The notes: generated by a model from the sequence alone, not told the origin. Shown: positions 9,241-20,701, counted from the first letter of the stretch. The stretch: 64,000 nucleotides of DNA from Favolaschia claudopus (GCA_037176885.1 JAWWNJ010000133.1:248001-312000); one strand, 5' to 3'. Numbers and translations: made by a program.

Positions 9241-11022
9241 TTAGAAATTTGGATTGGCGGGTTGCTCAGTAGTAGTCCCATTTCGCGTTACCGCAAACTG
9301 ATCTACTTTCTGAGCTCCCCTAAATGCGTCAACTAGGTTACACATTTGAGCTATGTCAAACAATCCATTTGGCTGAACCGGATTTTGAACAAACTGAGGA
9401 GCAGCCGGCTGCATTCCAACAGTAAACTGTGGGACGCTAAATTGGTTAACCGGCTGGGGAGGATTCAGCCCTACTAATCCAAGTCCAGGTTGCCCGGAGT
9501 TCGAATTTCTTTGCAAATTCTGAACTTGAACTTTTAGCGAGAGTAATTCATCATCCCTAGAGTCATACATGTGCTCAATGTCATCAACTCGGTTAACCAT
9601 ATTCTGCATTAAGGGCAGAGTTCCTAGCGGAGATCCCTTCTTTTTACCCTGTAAATGCCAATATTCGTCAACTCGAATCTTCCGACAATTGCCTTCAGGA
9701 TTCCTTGGAATATATTGTCCATTACCCAGGCGCATCTGTCCATTATCAAAACCTATATATCCCATTTCTATATGCTCCTTCTTGTAAGGGCATTTATTCA
9801 TGAGATGGTCACCTAGTTCACAATAATAGCAAAGGCCGTTGCTCGACGCATTGTTATTATTATTCCCTTGATAATGATTATGACCGGAGTTCTGATAATT
9901 CCTCGGCCCGCTATCCGGTCTACCCGAGTTCCCAGGGTTGAAACTTGAATTTCCCCCTTCATTTGTTGACTGCGTGAACGCCGTCTTGGCCAGACTTTCT
10001 AGCTTTTTATCCTGGACAACAAATCCATCTTTGATCGCAGCAGTTAAGGCTTGGAGATTTTCTATTATCTCGGAACTTTCTTTAGAGACTTCGGCGGCTA
10101 GATTAAGGCTAACAGCTTTTGAATCCCTAGATCGAGAAGAGCTCCTCTTTCTTGGTTTAATTGGCTGTGCATCCCATATCTCAGCTAACTCCGTCGCTAT
10201 TTCTATGACCGAAGTAAGCGGAATCTTATCTCCTCTGCGCTTAACCCCTGGGTTAGCATGAGCTAGCTGGGCTGCTCCAGTGCCCGGGTTAACCGCCGTG
10301 GCCCCTGTCGCTGGCCCAATTACCGACCCATTTGTTGTGAACTTCTTATGAATAATCATAGCGTTCACATTTTGCTCGAAGTCCTCATCCAGGCATCCGA
10401 GGAACTTAGCCACTAGTTGCCCATTGTCAATTGAGGCGGGCGGTTTAAGTAGTTTTTCGGCCTCATTAAGAAAGGCAATGCTAAACCTTCTGACCTTCCC
10501 TAAGTCTGTGACAGGAATGTCTTCAAATTCAGAGCAAAGCTTCTCCAGTTTTCGTAGAGACCCTACTTCCGCATCCTCTAATTCTGGGAACAAGTCCTTA
10601 ATTTCCTTGACCCATTGGTCGTAGGTCCCGGACGCATACGAGGGCATCCGCTCCCATTGTTCAATAATATCTTGGTCATGGACATAGTCCAAGACCTTTT
10701 CCTTCTTTTCCTTATCCGTAGTTAGCCCTCCTGTCAGGATAACAGTAGCCATATTCTTAAAGAACCGTCTAAGTGAATTAGCCGATTTCCCATCGAATGA
10801 AGGCCCATTTTTATCCCAGGGTGCGGGCATACGGATTCCAGTTTGAGAAGCCATTCTAGCTGGTTGAGGTTGTGCAACTGGCTGAATAACTGTAGGGGTG
10901 GGGTTGTTGATCGTAGACGGATCAACAGTAGGTACAAAAGTAGGCGTCTGGATAGGCGCCGTAGACGAAGTAGAGGCTTGGTCCGCCAGTTTTTCGTCTG
11001 TCGTGGGTCTAGATATAGCCAA
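9241..11022 (-). CDS. Gypsy Gag with CCHC zinc knuckle (593 aa or longer)
   Basis: The frame ends at TAA 9243-9241. It contains a capsid-like region (from PSFDGKSANSLRRFF) and a CCHC knuckle, C-x2-C-x4-H-x4-C, in LCYYCELGDHLMNKCPYK (about 9790-9833), preceded by an Asn/Gly-rich linker. The first ATG in frame is at 10854, but the frame is open without a stop or ATG back to a TAG near 11374. That upstream part (for example STYWDRPSTRSTQRS) looks coding. The true start is therefore unclear: a non-AUG codon, a spliced leader, or a lost ATG. Gag packages the element RNA. Confidence 0.85.
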   Translation of the reverse strand: MAISRPTTDEKLADQASTSSTAPIQTPTFVPTVDPSTINNPTPTVIQPVAQPQPARMASQTGIRMPAPWDKNGPSFDGKSANSLRRFFKNMATVILTGGLTTDKEKKEKVLDYVHDQDIIEQWERMPSYASGTYDQWVKEIKDLFPELEDAEVGSLRKLEKLCSEFEDIPVTDLGKVRRFSIAFLNEAEKLLKPPASIDNGQLVAKFLGCLDEDFEQNVNAMIIHKKFTTNGSVIGPATGATAVNPGTGAAQLAHANPGVKRRGDKIPLTSVIEIATELAEIWDAQPIKPRKRSSSRSRDSKAVSLNLAAEVSKESSEIIENLQALTAAIKDGFVVQDKKLESLAKTAFTQSTNEGGNSSFNPGNSGRPDSGPRNYQNSGHNHYQGNNNNNASSNGLCYYCELGDHLMNKCPYKKEHIEMGYIGFDNGQMRLGNGQYIPRNPEGNCRKIRVDEYWHLQGKKKGSPLGTLPLMQNMVNRVDDIEHMYDSRDDELLSLKVQVQNLQRNSNSGQPGLGLVGLNPPQPVNQFSVPQFTVGMQPAAPQFVQNPVQPNGLFDIAQMCNLVDAFRGAQKVDQFAVTRNGTTTEQPANPNF

Positions 11023-11729
11023 AGGGGTTTCCCTTAGACTAGAGGTGGAGGCAATAGGTGCGGTAGAGATAGAAGGGTTAACTAAGGTTCTTTCGCGTGA
11101 AGCTTGAGTCCTTGAGTTAGTCCTAGCTGCCTGCTCTTCCCTTGCCCGTTGCGCTGCCGATTTGTTTTTAGTAGTAGCGATGGGTAATCCAACCGATACT
11201 CCTGCTAAAGCCGACCTTTGAGTAGACCGTGTAGACGGTCTATCCCAGTAAGTTGACGGTTGTGTGCCCGAGGCCTGATAAACCTCTTCTTCCCCTTCCT
11301 CTCCTTGCGGATTGTTAGGTAGAATGGCGAATGGTTTGTTTAAGCTTTTCGGAGAACAAGTCTACCAAAACACAAAAACCGAAAGATAGCACAAAGATTT
11401 AATCTTTAACCCCCCTCGCGGTGGGCTCCAGATGAAACGCTTGCACGCGGTCTAGTACAGCAAGTACTAGATAGTTTGTGGATTAACCCTGAAGGCCTAT
11501 CTAGCTTTCAAATCGCTAGCAAACCAACAAACCCAATCCTAACTACTTTTCCCCCCTTGTAATGGTACTATAACTACGCCGAGTACAGCTCGTTTGATCA
11601 CTTGTTTAAGATGATCGAAGGGAGCCTAAGATATAAACCTTTTAACTAGTGCTAAATACGGTAGAATGCCAGATAGAATCAAGTCCTCTCTTGACTAAAA
11701 GCCAAACGAGTGCTCAAGTCCAATATTTA

Positions 11730-11842
11730 GCTGATACAACACAGCTAGGCCAAGTCCAATTCCAAGTCCAACAAAGCTGATACCACACAGCTAACACAGA
11801 GTTCACACAAAATCCAAGTCCAATACCGCTGATACCACACAG
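11730..11842 (-). repeat. Three imperfect copies of a leader repeat
   Basis: The 15-bp word GCTGATACCACACAG occurs at 11776-11790 and 11828-11842 and with one change (GCTGATACAACACAG) at 11730-11744, each next to CAAGTCCAAT. Spacing is 46 and 52 bp. On the element strand the word reads CTGTGTGGTATCAGC, which contains TGGTATCAGC, similar to primer-binding sites for initiator methionine tRNA in other elements. Repeated primer-site-like words in a leader are unusual; the tRNA match was not tested. Confidence 0.6.
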
Positions 11843-11964
11843 ACGGTCTTATAGTCCAAATTCACACTGAGAGTGGGCGCGAGTAGATTGAGAAACTTGT
11901 ACAAAACGCTAAACAGAGCTCCTGGTATAGAGTTGATATAGGATGTCAAGTCCTAGATCTCTGC

Positions 11965-11971
11965 CTTTATT
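11965..11971 (-). terminator. Candidate LTR polyadenylation signal
   Basis: AATAAAG on the minus strand lies 76 bp downstream of the TATA box, which is the arrangement expected for the R region of an LTR. Confidence 0.45.
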
Positions 11972-12046
11972 CGGGACTTTGGCCAGTTAAACCGACACGC
12001 CCTAGCTAGGTCAGGAATCCAGTGCCGAACACCTTCTACCACCGGC

Positions 12047-12054
12047 CTTATATA
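12047..12054 (-). promoter_or_regulatory. Candidate LTR TATA box
   Basis: TATATAAG on the minus strand lies about 1 kb upstream of gag. Transcription would start near 12015-12025 and read through gag and pol. Confidence 0.5.
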
Positions 12055-12775
12055 CTGTACATTCTGGCTTACTATTTACTGATTACTTTACGACTGTCCA
12101 CGGTCTATTTAATACACGGTCCAATAGGCATTCAGATAAATTATGATCCTTTGCTTCATCCCTGGTTTCCGATCGTTTCACTACCATGATCAAATATGTC
12201 CAGTTTGCTTGTGAACCCTTGATCCTGGCTTCACTCTCAACTCCTTCGCCTAGTTTACTGCAGAAACAGAAAGCTGAGCATCTAACGGTTAATTAGATAC
12301 CCATATTTCCTGGGTTTAGCCAGAGGACTTGTCTCTAAGCGTTACCTCGAGTTCGGCTTTGCTTGCCCCGAGGTAAGTTTAGTGACCCGTTGATATGGCC
12401 AAGTGACAGCGGATGCTCCGTAACTGTTTGGAGTGATGCCGTAGTTAGCCATCATGATCGCAGCTCCTGCCAGTGATCAGACAACTCGGCCAGGCTTTTC
12501 AGAAGTCTAGCTAAGGTTACTTGAGGACGGGGACTGCCTAGTTTGTCCCTTCATGTGGTATTTAGACATCCTGAGGGTCCAAGAGGCTTCATACTCTTTA
12601 GTGAAACCCAAACATCCTTGATTGAAGACGTCGTTTGGTCTGGTGATCTCCTCACGATGCGCCCGGATGTTGCCCTTTTTAATAGGCTATGTCCTGGTTA
12701 GCTATACGGGACATATACTAACCCTCTGGAGCGTAGTAGTCTTAGGCTAGATAGTAAAAAGTGCAAATTTTAGCA

Positions 12776-13360
12776 CTATTTCACTACCAGCCCAATAGCC
12801 TGCTTATCATCGTTGCAGAAGGTAGGTAGCCACGACAAAACATTGTACGAGTTACGGCCCCACAGCGTTCCCGCTATGTGGATGATCGTGGAGGTCGCCG
12901 AGGGTATGTTGGCGCTAGGGTCGTCAAAAAATCTGGATCTTTGAAGCCTACCGGCAAGAGCAGACTTAGAGTTGATCGCCTGGCGTTCAGTCAGTCCAGC
13001 CGCCCCGGGTGTGACTCGTCGTGGCACGAAGTGAACCGAAATTCATGAGACGAGGCGGAACTCGCTAGCAACAAAAATGCTCAGCATTGTCGTAGTACTG
13101 GTAAGAAAATGAGTAGAAGCAGGGAGACGCACGCAGCCATCCATAACCGCGGAACACATCGCCTGTGCTGGCTCGCTTTTATCGAGAATTCGACGGTGGG
13201 TTTCTGCGGCCTGCCTTCCGAATGCCAGATTTCTTGTGCTTGAAGTAGACACCGAGTTGAACGTCCCGTTTATATGGGTATCAACAGAGAAGGATGTAGC
13301 GGTCATAAAGAAGCAATATAGGCATTCCGAACCCAGAGGTCTGAACCGTCGAGGACTTTA
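12776..13360 (-). repeat. Decayed copy 1 of a duplicated sequence
   Basis: Blocks of this region recur in the same order at 18430-19000. Shared examples on the plus strand are GACGCACG, CACCGAG followed by AACGTCCCGTTT and ATGG, CGGTCATAA/CAGTCATAA, and GGCGTTC(A/G)GTCAG. In matching minus-strand frames both copies give similar short peptides (SANIPSATSTIIHIAG against EANTSIVASHIIAG), but stops interrupt any long frame. It is probably a relic of a multi-exon gene; a hydrophobic, membrane-type product is possible but not shown. Confidence 0.5.
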
Positions 13361-13679
13361 GACCGAGCAGTGCGGCGAGCACTGATCTGCTATCTTTTTC
13401 CTCTCTGTTTGAGGCCCCTTCGACGGGTAGAGCTTCAAGCTACGAGAGCAGCCAGTTGCCGAGACGGTTGCTACGGCCGGAGGATGACTGCCGCTTGGAC
13501 GTCGTCGAACGTTTGGTTGAGTCAGACTCTGAGAGCGATCCTATACATGAAAACACAAGGATCAGCTCACGTGAAAAGTAACATGACTTTGACACGAAAC
13601 CACGGGACCATGTCGAGATGTCGCTGCCGACTGTCGAGATGTTGCTCCCGGTTCCCATGAACCTTCCCGCCGTGCACCG

Positions 13680-13860
13680 CGAGTGCAGCGAGCGGTAGTG
13701 CGGCGTCGAGGGCACACAATCCAGCAAAAAAAAATCATTCATACCCCGGGGTTTGGGGGGGAGCCCCGACAAGCTGTGCACCAGCCGTAGGTAGGGACGC
13801 GAGCGGAGCGAGCCGGCCCTGCCGAAGGCGGGGTGCTTAAGCTTGTACTGATCAATAATA
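13680..13860. other. GC-rich block between copy 1 and its upstream motif
   Basis: A G-run (GGGGTTTGGGGGGGAG) and words such as GCGAGCGGAGCGAGCC fall in this stretch, which has no counterpart in copy 2 at 19.1 kb. It looks like an insertion separating the decayed copy from the conserved 54-bp motif. No ends or target duplication were found. Confidence 0.3.
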
Positions 13861-13870
13861 ATAAAAGGTC

Positions 13871-13926
13871 ACGTGTCATCCATCAATCGCGTACATAGAC
13901 GCAAACAACGCGTCGTTTCAAGCTGT
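13871..13926 (-). repeat. Conserved CACGTG-to-ACGCGT motif, copy 1
   Basis: A block of about 54 bp begins with CACGTG and ends with ACGCGTC on the plus strand. It matches 19152-19206 at most positions and 60726-60780 more loosely. Each block lies immediately upstream (in minus-strand sense) of a decayed minus-strand sequence. It may be a regulatory block or the remains of a first coding exon. Confidence 0.55.
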
Positions 13927-14453
13927 CCTTGTTTCGTTCTGGATCGGAGACAAGGAGTTTGAGACAAGAGACATGGACAACGCTTGTAGCTCAAAATTTT
14001 ACGATTATGGCTCCGAATCCTGATACTTGGCACATACTGGGTTGGACAAGTTGGTGCGAACCTCCACGACTTTTAATTGGCAACCAGGCATTGGACATCT
14101 GTCCTCACAATATCAAGTTCTGACCGATCTGTAATTCACAAGTGGAGTCCTGCGGCATACCAAAAACGTCTCCGTTTTGTTTTTTGCGTTGTTTGAATTT
14201 TCAAAAGTTTCAAATTGTACCTCAATCTTGCCTCAATCCATCAATGAATTTTCGGACACTTCTACTTCTATGCCATCTTACTCTGATCCCCCAGGGCTTC
14301 CTAATTCAATGGCAGATCTGTTGGGGCAATGAACTCACACCATATCTTACGATTTGTTCGCGATCGACTACAAGTCTACAACTCGATTCTACTAGAGTTA
14401 GTTGCTCGCTTTGCCTCTATCATAAATCTTTGCGAGCCGCTACACTGAGAAAA
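13927..14453. other. Spacer without a recognised gene
   Basis: The stretch is AT-rich with two short plus-strand ORFs that show no domain or splice support. It should contain the 3' untranslated region of the minus-strand hydrolase gene. Confidence 0.4.
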
Positions 14454-15767
14454 TCAGAGCTTAGCCGGTGTAAGTACGCGCGACTCCGCCACCGAGCTGA
14501 TACCGTCGCAAATCCTCGAAATAACTCTTGCGACCTCTCCCGGCCTGTCCTGAAACATGAGATGCCCGCAGCCTACCATCTTCGTCACAGATGTCGCCAC
14601 TCTTCCCTGCGACTCATCAGATACTGAGCCCTGCACTATTTCGGGGAAGATATGATCTTTCGTTCCCCAAACAATGTGCAGGGGTACGGAGTGGCATATT
14701 CTCTGGAATTGTTCGATTGCAATAAATTGGGATAATGTGTCGGGAAAGGAGAGGGACTCTTGGGGTTTGGTGCATTTGAGGGTCACGTTGGTGTTGGGTA
14801 AGGTGGTAGTGAGGCCGTGTTCCTACATTCAAAACGAAGAGCGATGTGTGAGTATGAGACGGATGGAACGAATGCTGGATTTTATTCACCACATACAACT
14901 TCAAGACACGCTCATCCCAAACGTTCCACGGAAATCGAGCTTTCAACCAATGATGGGCTTCCTCCCGCGATGCCCAGGTGTCCGGACGTTGGAGTACCGC
15001 CTCGCTGAGTTTAGCCGCCGTCGGCTCGAGATAGCGGTGGTATATTTCGGGCGCCACCATCGCAGGTGCGGTGAGAATCATTGCAACGATGCAACTGGTA
15101 GAACGGTCGAGATATTTCGTAGCGATAACACTGTATTCATGACAAGCAGAAAGAAATATAGGGTTAGCGATAAATCACGCGAAAGATAAAATCCTAGTCG
15201 ATTCCCAGGCAGAAACGCAATGAAAGAATGAAAAATCACTCACCCGGCAACCGACCCAGCCGAATGTCCTACCACCACCACACGATGCCCCTTCATATGC
15301 TCAGAGTTCAGAAACGCTGCGATTCCCTCCGCCGACTCCGCCGACGGTACGCCTTTGCGTCGGTTACGCGCCAACTCGTCTGCGTTCAACACGGCCGCTT
15401 CGCCATGGTTCAGTCGATCCAGCGACCAGGCCTCGCGTACCCGCAAATGGGGCGGTTTGTTTTGTTGGAGGAAGAAGAGCTCTTCGATGAGGGGTTCCCA
15501 CTGTTCTTTGTCTAGAATGAAGAACGGTAGATCGTAGAGTTTCGAGAAGAGGTAAGAGCAATTAGGCGAACAGGACGTACGCGCGGCGATCCCGTGTAAA
15601 AATATAAAGGTGAGGCCTTGAGTGTTTGTGGCAGATTTGGAGGCGGTATACCGATTTGCGGTCATTTTGAGCGCCCCACTCCCTGGGAAATTGACTGCAC
15701 TGCGCGGGCAATCGAAGACCAAGGGTAAGATGTCGAGCACCATCCTAGTCGTCTTCGTGGCTGGCAA
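14454..15767 (-). CDS. Alpha/beta hydrolase family protein (354 aa, 4 exons)
   Basis: Exons 15767-15581, 15511-15244, 15130-14890 and 14822-14454 join in frame with canonical GT-AG introns of 67-113 bp. The protein shows the alpha/beta hydrolase plan: FLHGIAAHKEQWEP (oxyanion-hole HG motif), nucleophile elbow VVVVGHSAGSVAG, PLHIVWGTKDHIFPE (acid residue), and GCGHLMFQDRP with the catalytic histidine. Length is usual for single-domain enzymes. No signal peptide is evident, so it is probably cytosolic. Substrate cannot be told from sequence; relatives include esterases, lipases and epoxide hydrolases. The ATG at 15767 gives the longest frame; a methionine ten codons in is an alternative. Confidence 0.9.
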
Positions 15768-18420
15768 TGGTGCGTGTCAGTGTTTAACCCCCTGAATCGT
15801 GTTTATATAGTTATTAGTCGGCTGCTGCTGTCCCGTCGAGCCACTGGTTAGGTTTAGATGAGAGAGCAAAACACGAGAGCGTAGCGAACGATCATATATC
15901 CCTACTCAATCTGATCGGTGAAGCTGAAATAACATCGAGTACTTACTAGCTGACGTCTAGTTTGAATTGAACGTTTCACCAGCTGAAGACTGATAGTGAA
16001 GATCGAAAGGCTGCAAGCGTCACACAAAAATATTGGTACGGATGTATGAGGATCCTCAACTTAGTCAACCGGTCGAATCCACAAAGCCGCTTGGCTTATT
16101 CCATTTTGTTCTTCAAGCTTTGAGATATGCCATATCGTTGGTGCGAGAGAGGTGTAGAAAGGTAACTTGAAGAGCAGTTTTGGAAGTGTTCGTGAAGGCG
16201 ACTATCGGGGCTGTCCTGAGGTCGATTATTGAATCAGTTGGCATCACGAATGCTGCCGAAATCAAGCACGAATAAGCAGTTTGTTACACTTTGAAAGGTT
16301 AATGTGTCGAGTAATCTTCGAACTATAGCGCGCTCGATATGAAATCTATCATAATGTTAGTCCGTCGTCACATCTCCTCTGCCTACCCAAGCCAAATGGG
16401 AATCAGTCGGGACCGACTCGATCACCTTTCAGTTGCTTTGCGTCTGCACGCCGCTCCTAGCGCTCACTGCCGAATATCATATTCCCTTCGGAAACCTCCT
16501 TTTGAGACGATGCGATACCACAGCATATGTTGTCGAGCTCCTTCTCCACCACGTCACACCCAGACAAGCAAATCCGTCTCCACTCTTCCGCAAGGCCGGG
16601 CGGAATGTATCCGAGTAGAATCTGTACCGTCGACTGTGCAACGATGCTGCTGACGAAGACCGAAATCACTGTACCTACGCGCACACGCACAGCATGCGTG
16701 CGTGCGTGCATCACATTGAGGAATTCTCTCGACTTTACCGCGCCCGAGGCCTCCGCGTCTTCTTCATTATACACCCTCCTGTGTTTCCGCATCCACGTCC
16801 GCACACCAGCAAGCTGAGGCAGTGAGGCCATGACCCAAACAAACGTCCATGACCATTGCCGATCCCCACCCACCACCTTGTCCATCTTCCACTCATTTCA
16901 CATCGCATCCGCGCCGTCCCTCCCCCAGTCTTCGTTCTCGTTCTTCGATCGCTGCATCTCTCCTTCCCCGGATCCCACCTCCCCCTCCCCCTCCGCATCC
17001 GCTCGACAAGTACGAGCACCCCTCCACGCTGATTCTGCACCTACGTCTGATCTTCGACCCACTTTGTTATGTCGCCTCCGCCCTGTCCCGCGCAGGCATA
17101 CTCGCCACGACCTACACAAACGTATGCCTCCTCGGCCCTTCCCGCGCCCTCGGAACCATCTTCCCACCATGCTCCTTCCGCCCCAGCCGCATGCCGCACA
17201 TAGAACCCCCAATACCGTCTTCGTCTTCCCGAAGCAAAAAAACCGGTGCCTCCATCGACCCACCCAAAACCGACCCGACGCAGCATTGAAGAGAGATCAA
17301 AATCGTGGGCGGCGGGGAGGTACAAGGCGAGTTGGCGGAAGAGCATCATCGACGACGGTAAAGCCGTACGTCGAGGTGAGGGGTGAAAGCGATATGTCGG
17401 CGGCGGGGGGTATGACACGATTGGGCGGAGGGCACGACACCGATGTCGATGATGACGCAGGACGTCGAGGGTGAAGCCTGCCGCTTGAGTGAGGTGCCGG
17501 CGACGGCGGCGTCGGCCAGGCAAGGTGGGCTGGATGAGGAGGTGGAGCGGGGCGAGGGCTCGTGTCGTATTGTATCGTATCGAGATGCACGTAGACAAAG
17601 GAGTAGATGCGAGGAGTAGGGGAGGGATGATTAACATATAGATATCATTACAGCGTTGTCGAGCGAGGGAAGGACGGGGGTGAGCTAGTCGGAGGGAAGA
17701 TATATGCGAGGAGGTGTAGATGATGATAACAGGGTGGATAGAAGGGGAGTATGTTCGTTGGCGAAGGTGAGAGTAATAAACCACGCCGAGTGAAAACAGA
17801 GGCGTGCATGAAAGGAAGCGGTCAATGTGAGTCGACGGGAGGCGTGAAGGATAAGGGGGATAGGCGACAGAAACGTAAGGAGGAAGCAGGAAAAATGGTA
17901 GAGTAGAGAGGGGGAAAGTAGGTGTGTCAATGAGGAAGGAAGAATCCAGGACGAAGTGAAGGAACTGAACGAGGTCCAGGCCAAACACCACGCGGGGAGG
18001 CAGGGCGAAAGCAGCACCGGAATTGCAGGTGCGCCGCGTCGGCGGCGGGGATGCGAAGAAGCAGGGCGGACTGCGTGCAACCGGCGCAGCGGATGGGGGA
18101 GCGAGGAACGTACGCATTGGTGTAGACGTGAATTGAACTTGGTGGACCGGAATGTTACCGTAGGCCCACAGGGTCAACACAGGCAGATTGAGGAATCCCG
18201 GACGATGATCTCGACTCGATCCATACGATAGAGGGAGAGTCCCGACGAGGTGAGGGACCGCTCGTATACGGAGGAAGATCGAGGGGTGTCAATAGCTGCA
18301 GTGGAACTGGAAGGCTAGTTTACATAGAAGAGCAACCCGGACTGCTGGCTTCGGGTACGTGTTAGCGTAAATGCATGAGAAGTATTGAGCGTTGCATACC
18401 TGCAGGTAGAGTGCGGATTC
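15768..18420. other. Low-complexity stretch with no secure gene
   Basis: From about 16.8 to 18.2 kb both strands have long overlapping frames caused by biased composition (pyrimidine-rich on the minus strand; Pro/Ser/Arg-rich translations). A plus-strand frame at 16849-17289 and a minus-strand frame at 17041-18180 are open, but neither has a domain or splice pattern I trust. Near 16.43-16.56 kb a plus-strand segment with hydrophobic runs (LLCVCTPLLALTAEY) could be an exon of a membrane protein. The 15.77-16.3 kb part should contain the hydrolase promoter. Confidence 0.35.
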
Positions 18421-18429
18421 GATCCATAG

Positions 18430-19000
18430 CGGCTTTTCACTACATCTACACGCCGTGGTGGACAGCATGTACGAGCGATGTGCCGACGGCGGACCCGCTA
18501 TGATGTGGCTGGCAACAATGGAGGTATTAGCCTCAAGGGTCACCGAAGATATAAACAATTGAAGCGTACCTGCAAGGTCAGGATCGAAACTCATCGCATG
18601 GCGTTCGGTCAGCCGGACCCGTTGTAGCGCGCGGCTCGTTATGACGCGAAGTGTATGCGAGTCCTCCAAACGATCGCGGAAAATGCTGGCAACAAACCGG
18701 CATATGAGCATTGTTGTGGTGATCAACCAGAAGAGAGAGGAGACGCACGGGACAACCTATGCCCGCCTTATCGAAATCGCCAATAGCTCACTTTCATGGC
18801 GGGTGGAAGGTGAGTTTCTGCTTCCCGAATGCGAGCAGCGAGCAGACACCGAGATAAACGTCCCGTTTCTATGGACGTAGAGACAGGATGGGGTAGCAGT
18901 CATAAGGAGCCAGTACAAGAACTCCGAGCCCAGCCAGGTCGTATGAATCGACAACGTCGAAGAATTTGCGATGCGCCACTTCTGTTTCTCTGTCTTCCAC
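18430..19000 (-). repeat. Decayed copy 2 of a duplicated sequence
   Basis: It is the partner of 12776-13360, in the same orientation and with the same order of conserved blocks. A minus-strand segment near 18900-19000 reads AGLGVLVLAPYDCYPILSL, a hydrophobic stretch that copy 1 matches only in fragments (FGMPILLLYDRYILL). Short conserved stretches around splice-like sites suggest an ancestral intron-containing gene. No complete frame survives. Confidence 0.5.
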
Positions 19001-19151
19001 AAGACCCATCTTGGAGCTCCCTGGCGCGGAGCGTATCTTCAGGTATTTTAGAGACCAGCTAGAGAGTGAGCGTTGCAGCCGGAGGAGCACTGCTTGGAGG
19101 TTGTCGCAGCTGTCGTCGACGGAGACGGAGAGAACGCCGTCAAAAGCGCCA

Positions 19152-19206
19152 CGTGTCGTCCATCAATCGCGTACACAGACGCAAATGACGCGTTGTTTGA
19201 AGTCGT
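19152..19206 (-). repeat. Conserved CACGTG-to-ACGCGT motif, copy 2
   Basis: This block matches 13871-13926 almost base for base from CACGTGTC through CATCAATCGCGTACA and AGACGCAAA to ACGCGT. Here it directly precedes copy 2 on the minus strand without an intervening GC-rich block. Confidence 0.55.
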
Positions 19207-20679
19207 GTTCTCGTGTCATTCGGGATAGGAAAGTAGAAGCTTGAAAAAAGAGACGATCAAAAGAATGGAAGCTCGAGATTTTGCATTATTTCTGCTACAA
19301 AGGGATCCCATTGAAACGAGATGCCTTGGCTCGCAATTTGTTCGTGTTTGCCCATCTGATGTCGCTCGGTTTCCTGTTGCTTCCTACCACCACAGCTTGA
19401 CCACAGGGAAACTTCCGAAGCCCTGATCTGTCTCACTCACCTCCGGGTCGTTGAAAACTGGAGCTTCTACTCCAGTGCTTCCTGCTGGATCGACGGTGCT
19501 GACTTTTAAGTACTTAACTTCGGCGTGGCGTCAAGCGACTCTGACCTCTTCCAAGGCCCGCGCCGTTTCCGGGAATGACACCACAGTAAGGGTTTTATTC
19601 CAAGAGTAGATCCTCTGGGCCGCTCAACCGAAACTCTTGGCTGCTGGGATCTTAGTTCTGTGGACTGTGAAGTAACCTCTGGTACAGTCCAATGACTAAA
19701 ATTTCGAGTTCAACTTGTTCTACGACGTCTTTCGCTTCCAGCTACCAGCTACCCTATCTGGGACATAATCGCGCTTGCTGGGCGGACAAAAAAACTGGAA
19801 CGTCACTTGCGTAGCACCTTCCGATCCACCTGCAATTCCTCCTTCATCGCAGCAATACCTCCAGCTTTGACTTTCCTCTCGGTACAGTCTCAGACTCTTT
19901 CGGTACGTTAAATTTCAATCTTGTTCACCCAAAACCCAGTTCGTTCAAATCCATTCAATCAACACCGTCAGATTAACGTCCGTCGACCGCCGAAGACTTA
20001 GCCAACGGAATGAAAGTCGGAATCCTTGAACTGTTTCCGTACGTCTCATTTTCGTTCGACAAATACATATCATCCAGATCCCGTTTCAGAACCTGGGGAC
20101 CCGTAAGAATGATGAACATCCTCGATTGACGAACTTGCAGCTTGGTATGTTACATTTGATATTTCCGGTTGTGCTAGTTCCTCTAATACCCTCACCCTCG
20201 ATGATGATACCACAATCCTCAGCACTCACCTAGGGGAGATCTCAATAAAGATTGAAATTCTCCAGCCTATATTTTCTCAATCATCAGTGCATGGTCGCAT
20301 TCCTACTGCCTGTTTTTACCAAGAACTCAGGATCACCGCAATAATAGCCTTGAATGAATCCTCCAGGTTGAATTTTCGAAACGATCGATCTCTCATTCTG
20401 ACTATTATGACAGAAACTCGCGGGCCGAAAATGCTTACTCACCGAAAATGCTCACTCATTGATACATCTCTGCCTCCAACGCGCCTTGTTCGCATTTCGT
20501 CGTCTTTCCCTTTACTTTGAAACAACAAATCACAGGATATATTTTCTTCAATTTCTGACGGCGACGACACCGTGATGGGCGAGCACGAATGGAATCCATG
20601 CTGTCAAATATTCATTGCAGTGGACTGCTTGGAAACCGAACTCGTCGAGGGTTCACTGTAAGCACTCAATTTCCTGTTT

Positions 20680-20701
20680 ACGAGTACTTTTAAGTACTCG
20701 T
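20680..20701. repeat. Palindrome, 10-bp arms
   Basis: ACGAGTACTT at 20680-20689 is followed by TT and AAGTACTCGT at 20692-20701, a perfect inverted pair. Confidence 0.9.

Larger units (their letters stand above)
1..12760 (-). mobile_element. Large Gypsy-type LTR retrotransposon, partial, with plus-strand cargo genes
   Basis: On the minus strand, reading right to left, the order is gag (zinc knuckle), aspartic protease, RT-RNase H, then integrase core, which is the Ty3/Gypsy order. An LTR-like region with a TATA box and AATAAA lies right of gag. Left of integrase, three spliced genes run on the plus strand, opposite to pol. The left LTR is not in the window and the right boundary near 12.76 kb is approximate. 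The copy appears defective because the integrase zinc-binding part is missing and pol/int are out of frame. That the plus-strand genes belong to the element is inferred from their position between int and the edge and from shared CTAG/TTAA-rich composition; they could be host DNA next to the insertion. Confidence 0.75.
11375..12760 (-). other. LTR and leader region of the Gypsy element
   Basis: This non-coding stretch lies upstream of gag on the element strand. It holds a TATA box and downstream AATAAA that fit a U3-R-U5 arrangement, and three imperfect repeats containing a TGGTATCAGC-like word near the place expected for a primer-binding site. I could not fix the LTR ends because the partner LTR is outside the window. 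No ORF is convincing here. Confidence 0.5.

Noticed and set aside
16849..18180. Long open frames on both strands (146, 214 and 379 codons)
   Set aside because: They overlap each other in a biased-composition stretch, give Pro/Ser/Arg-rich translations and show no domain or splice pattern.
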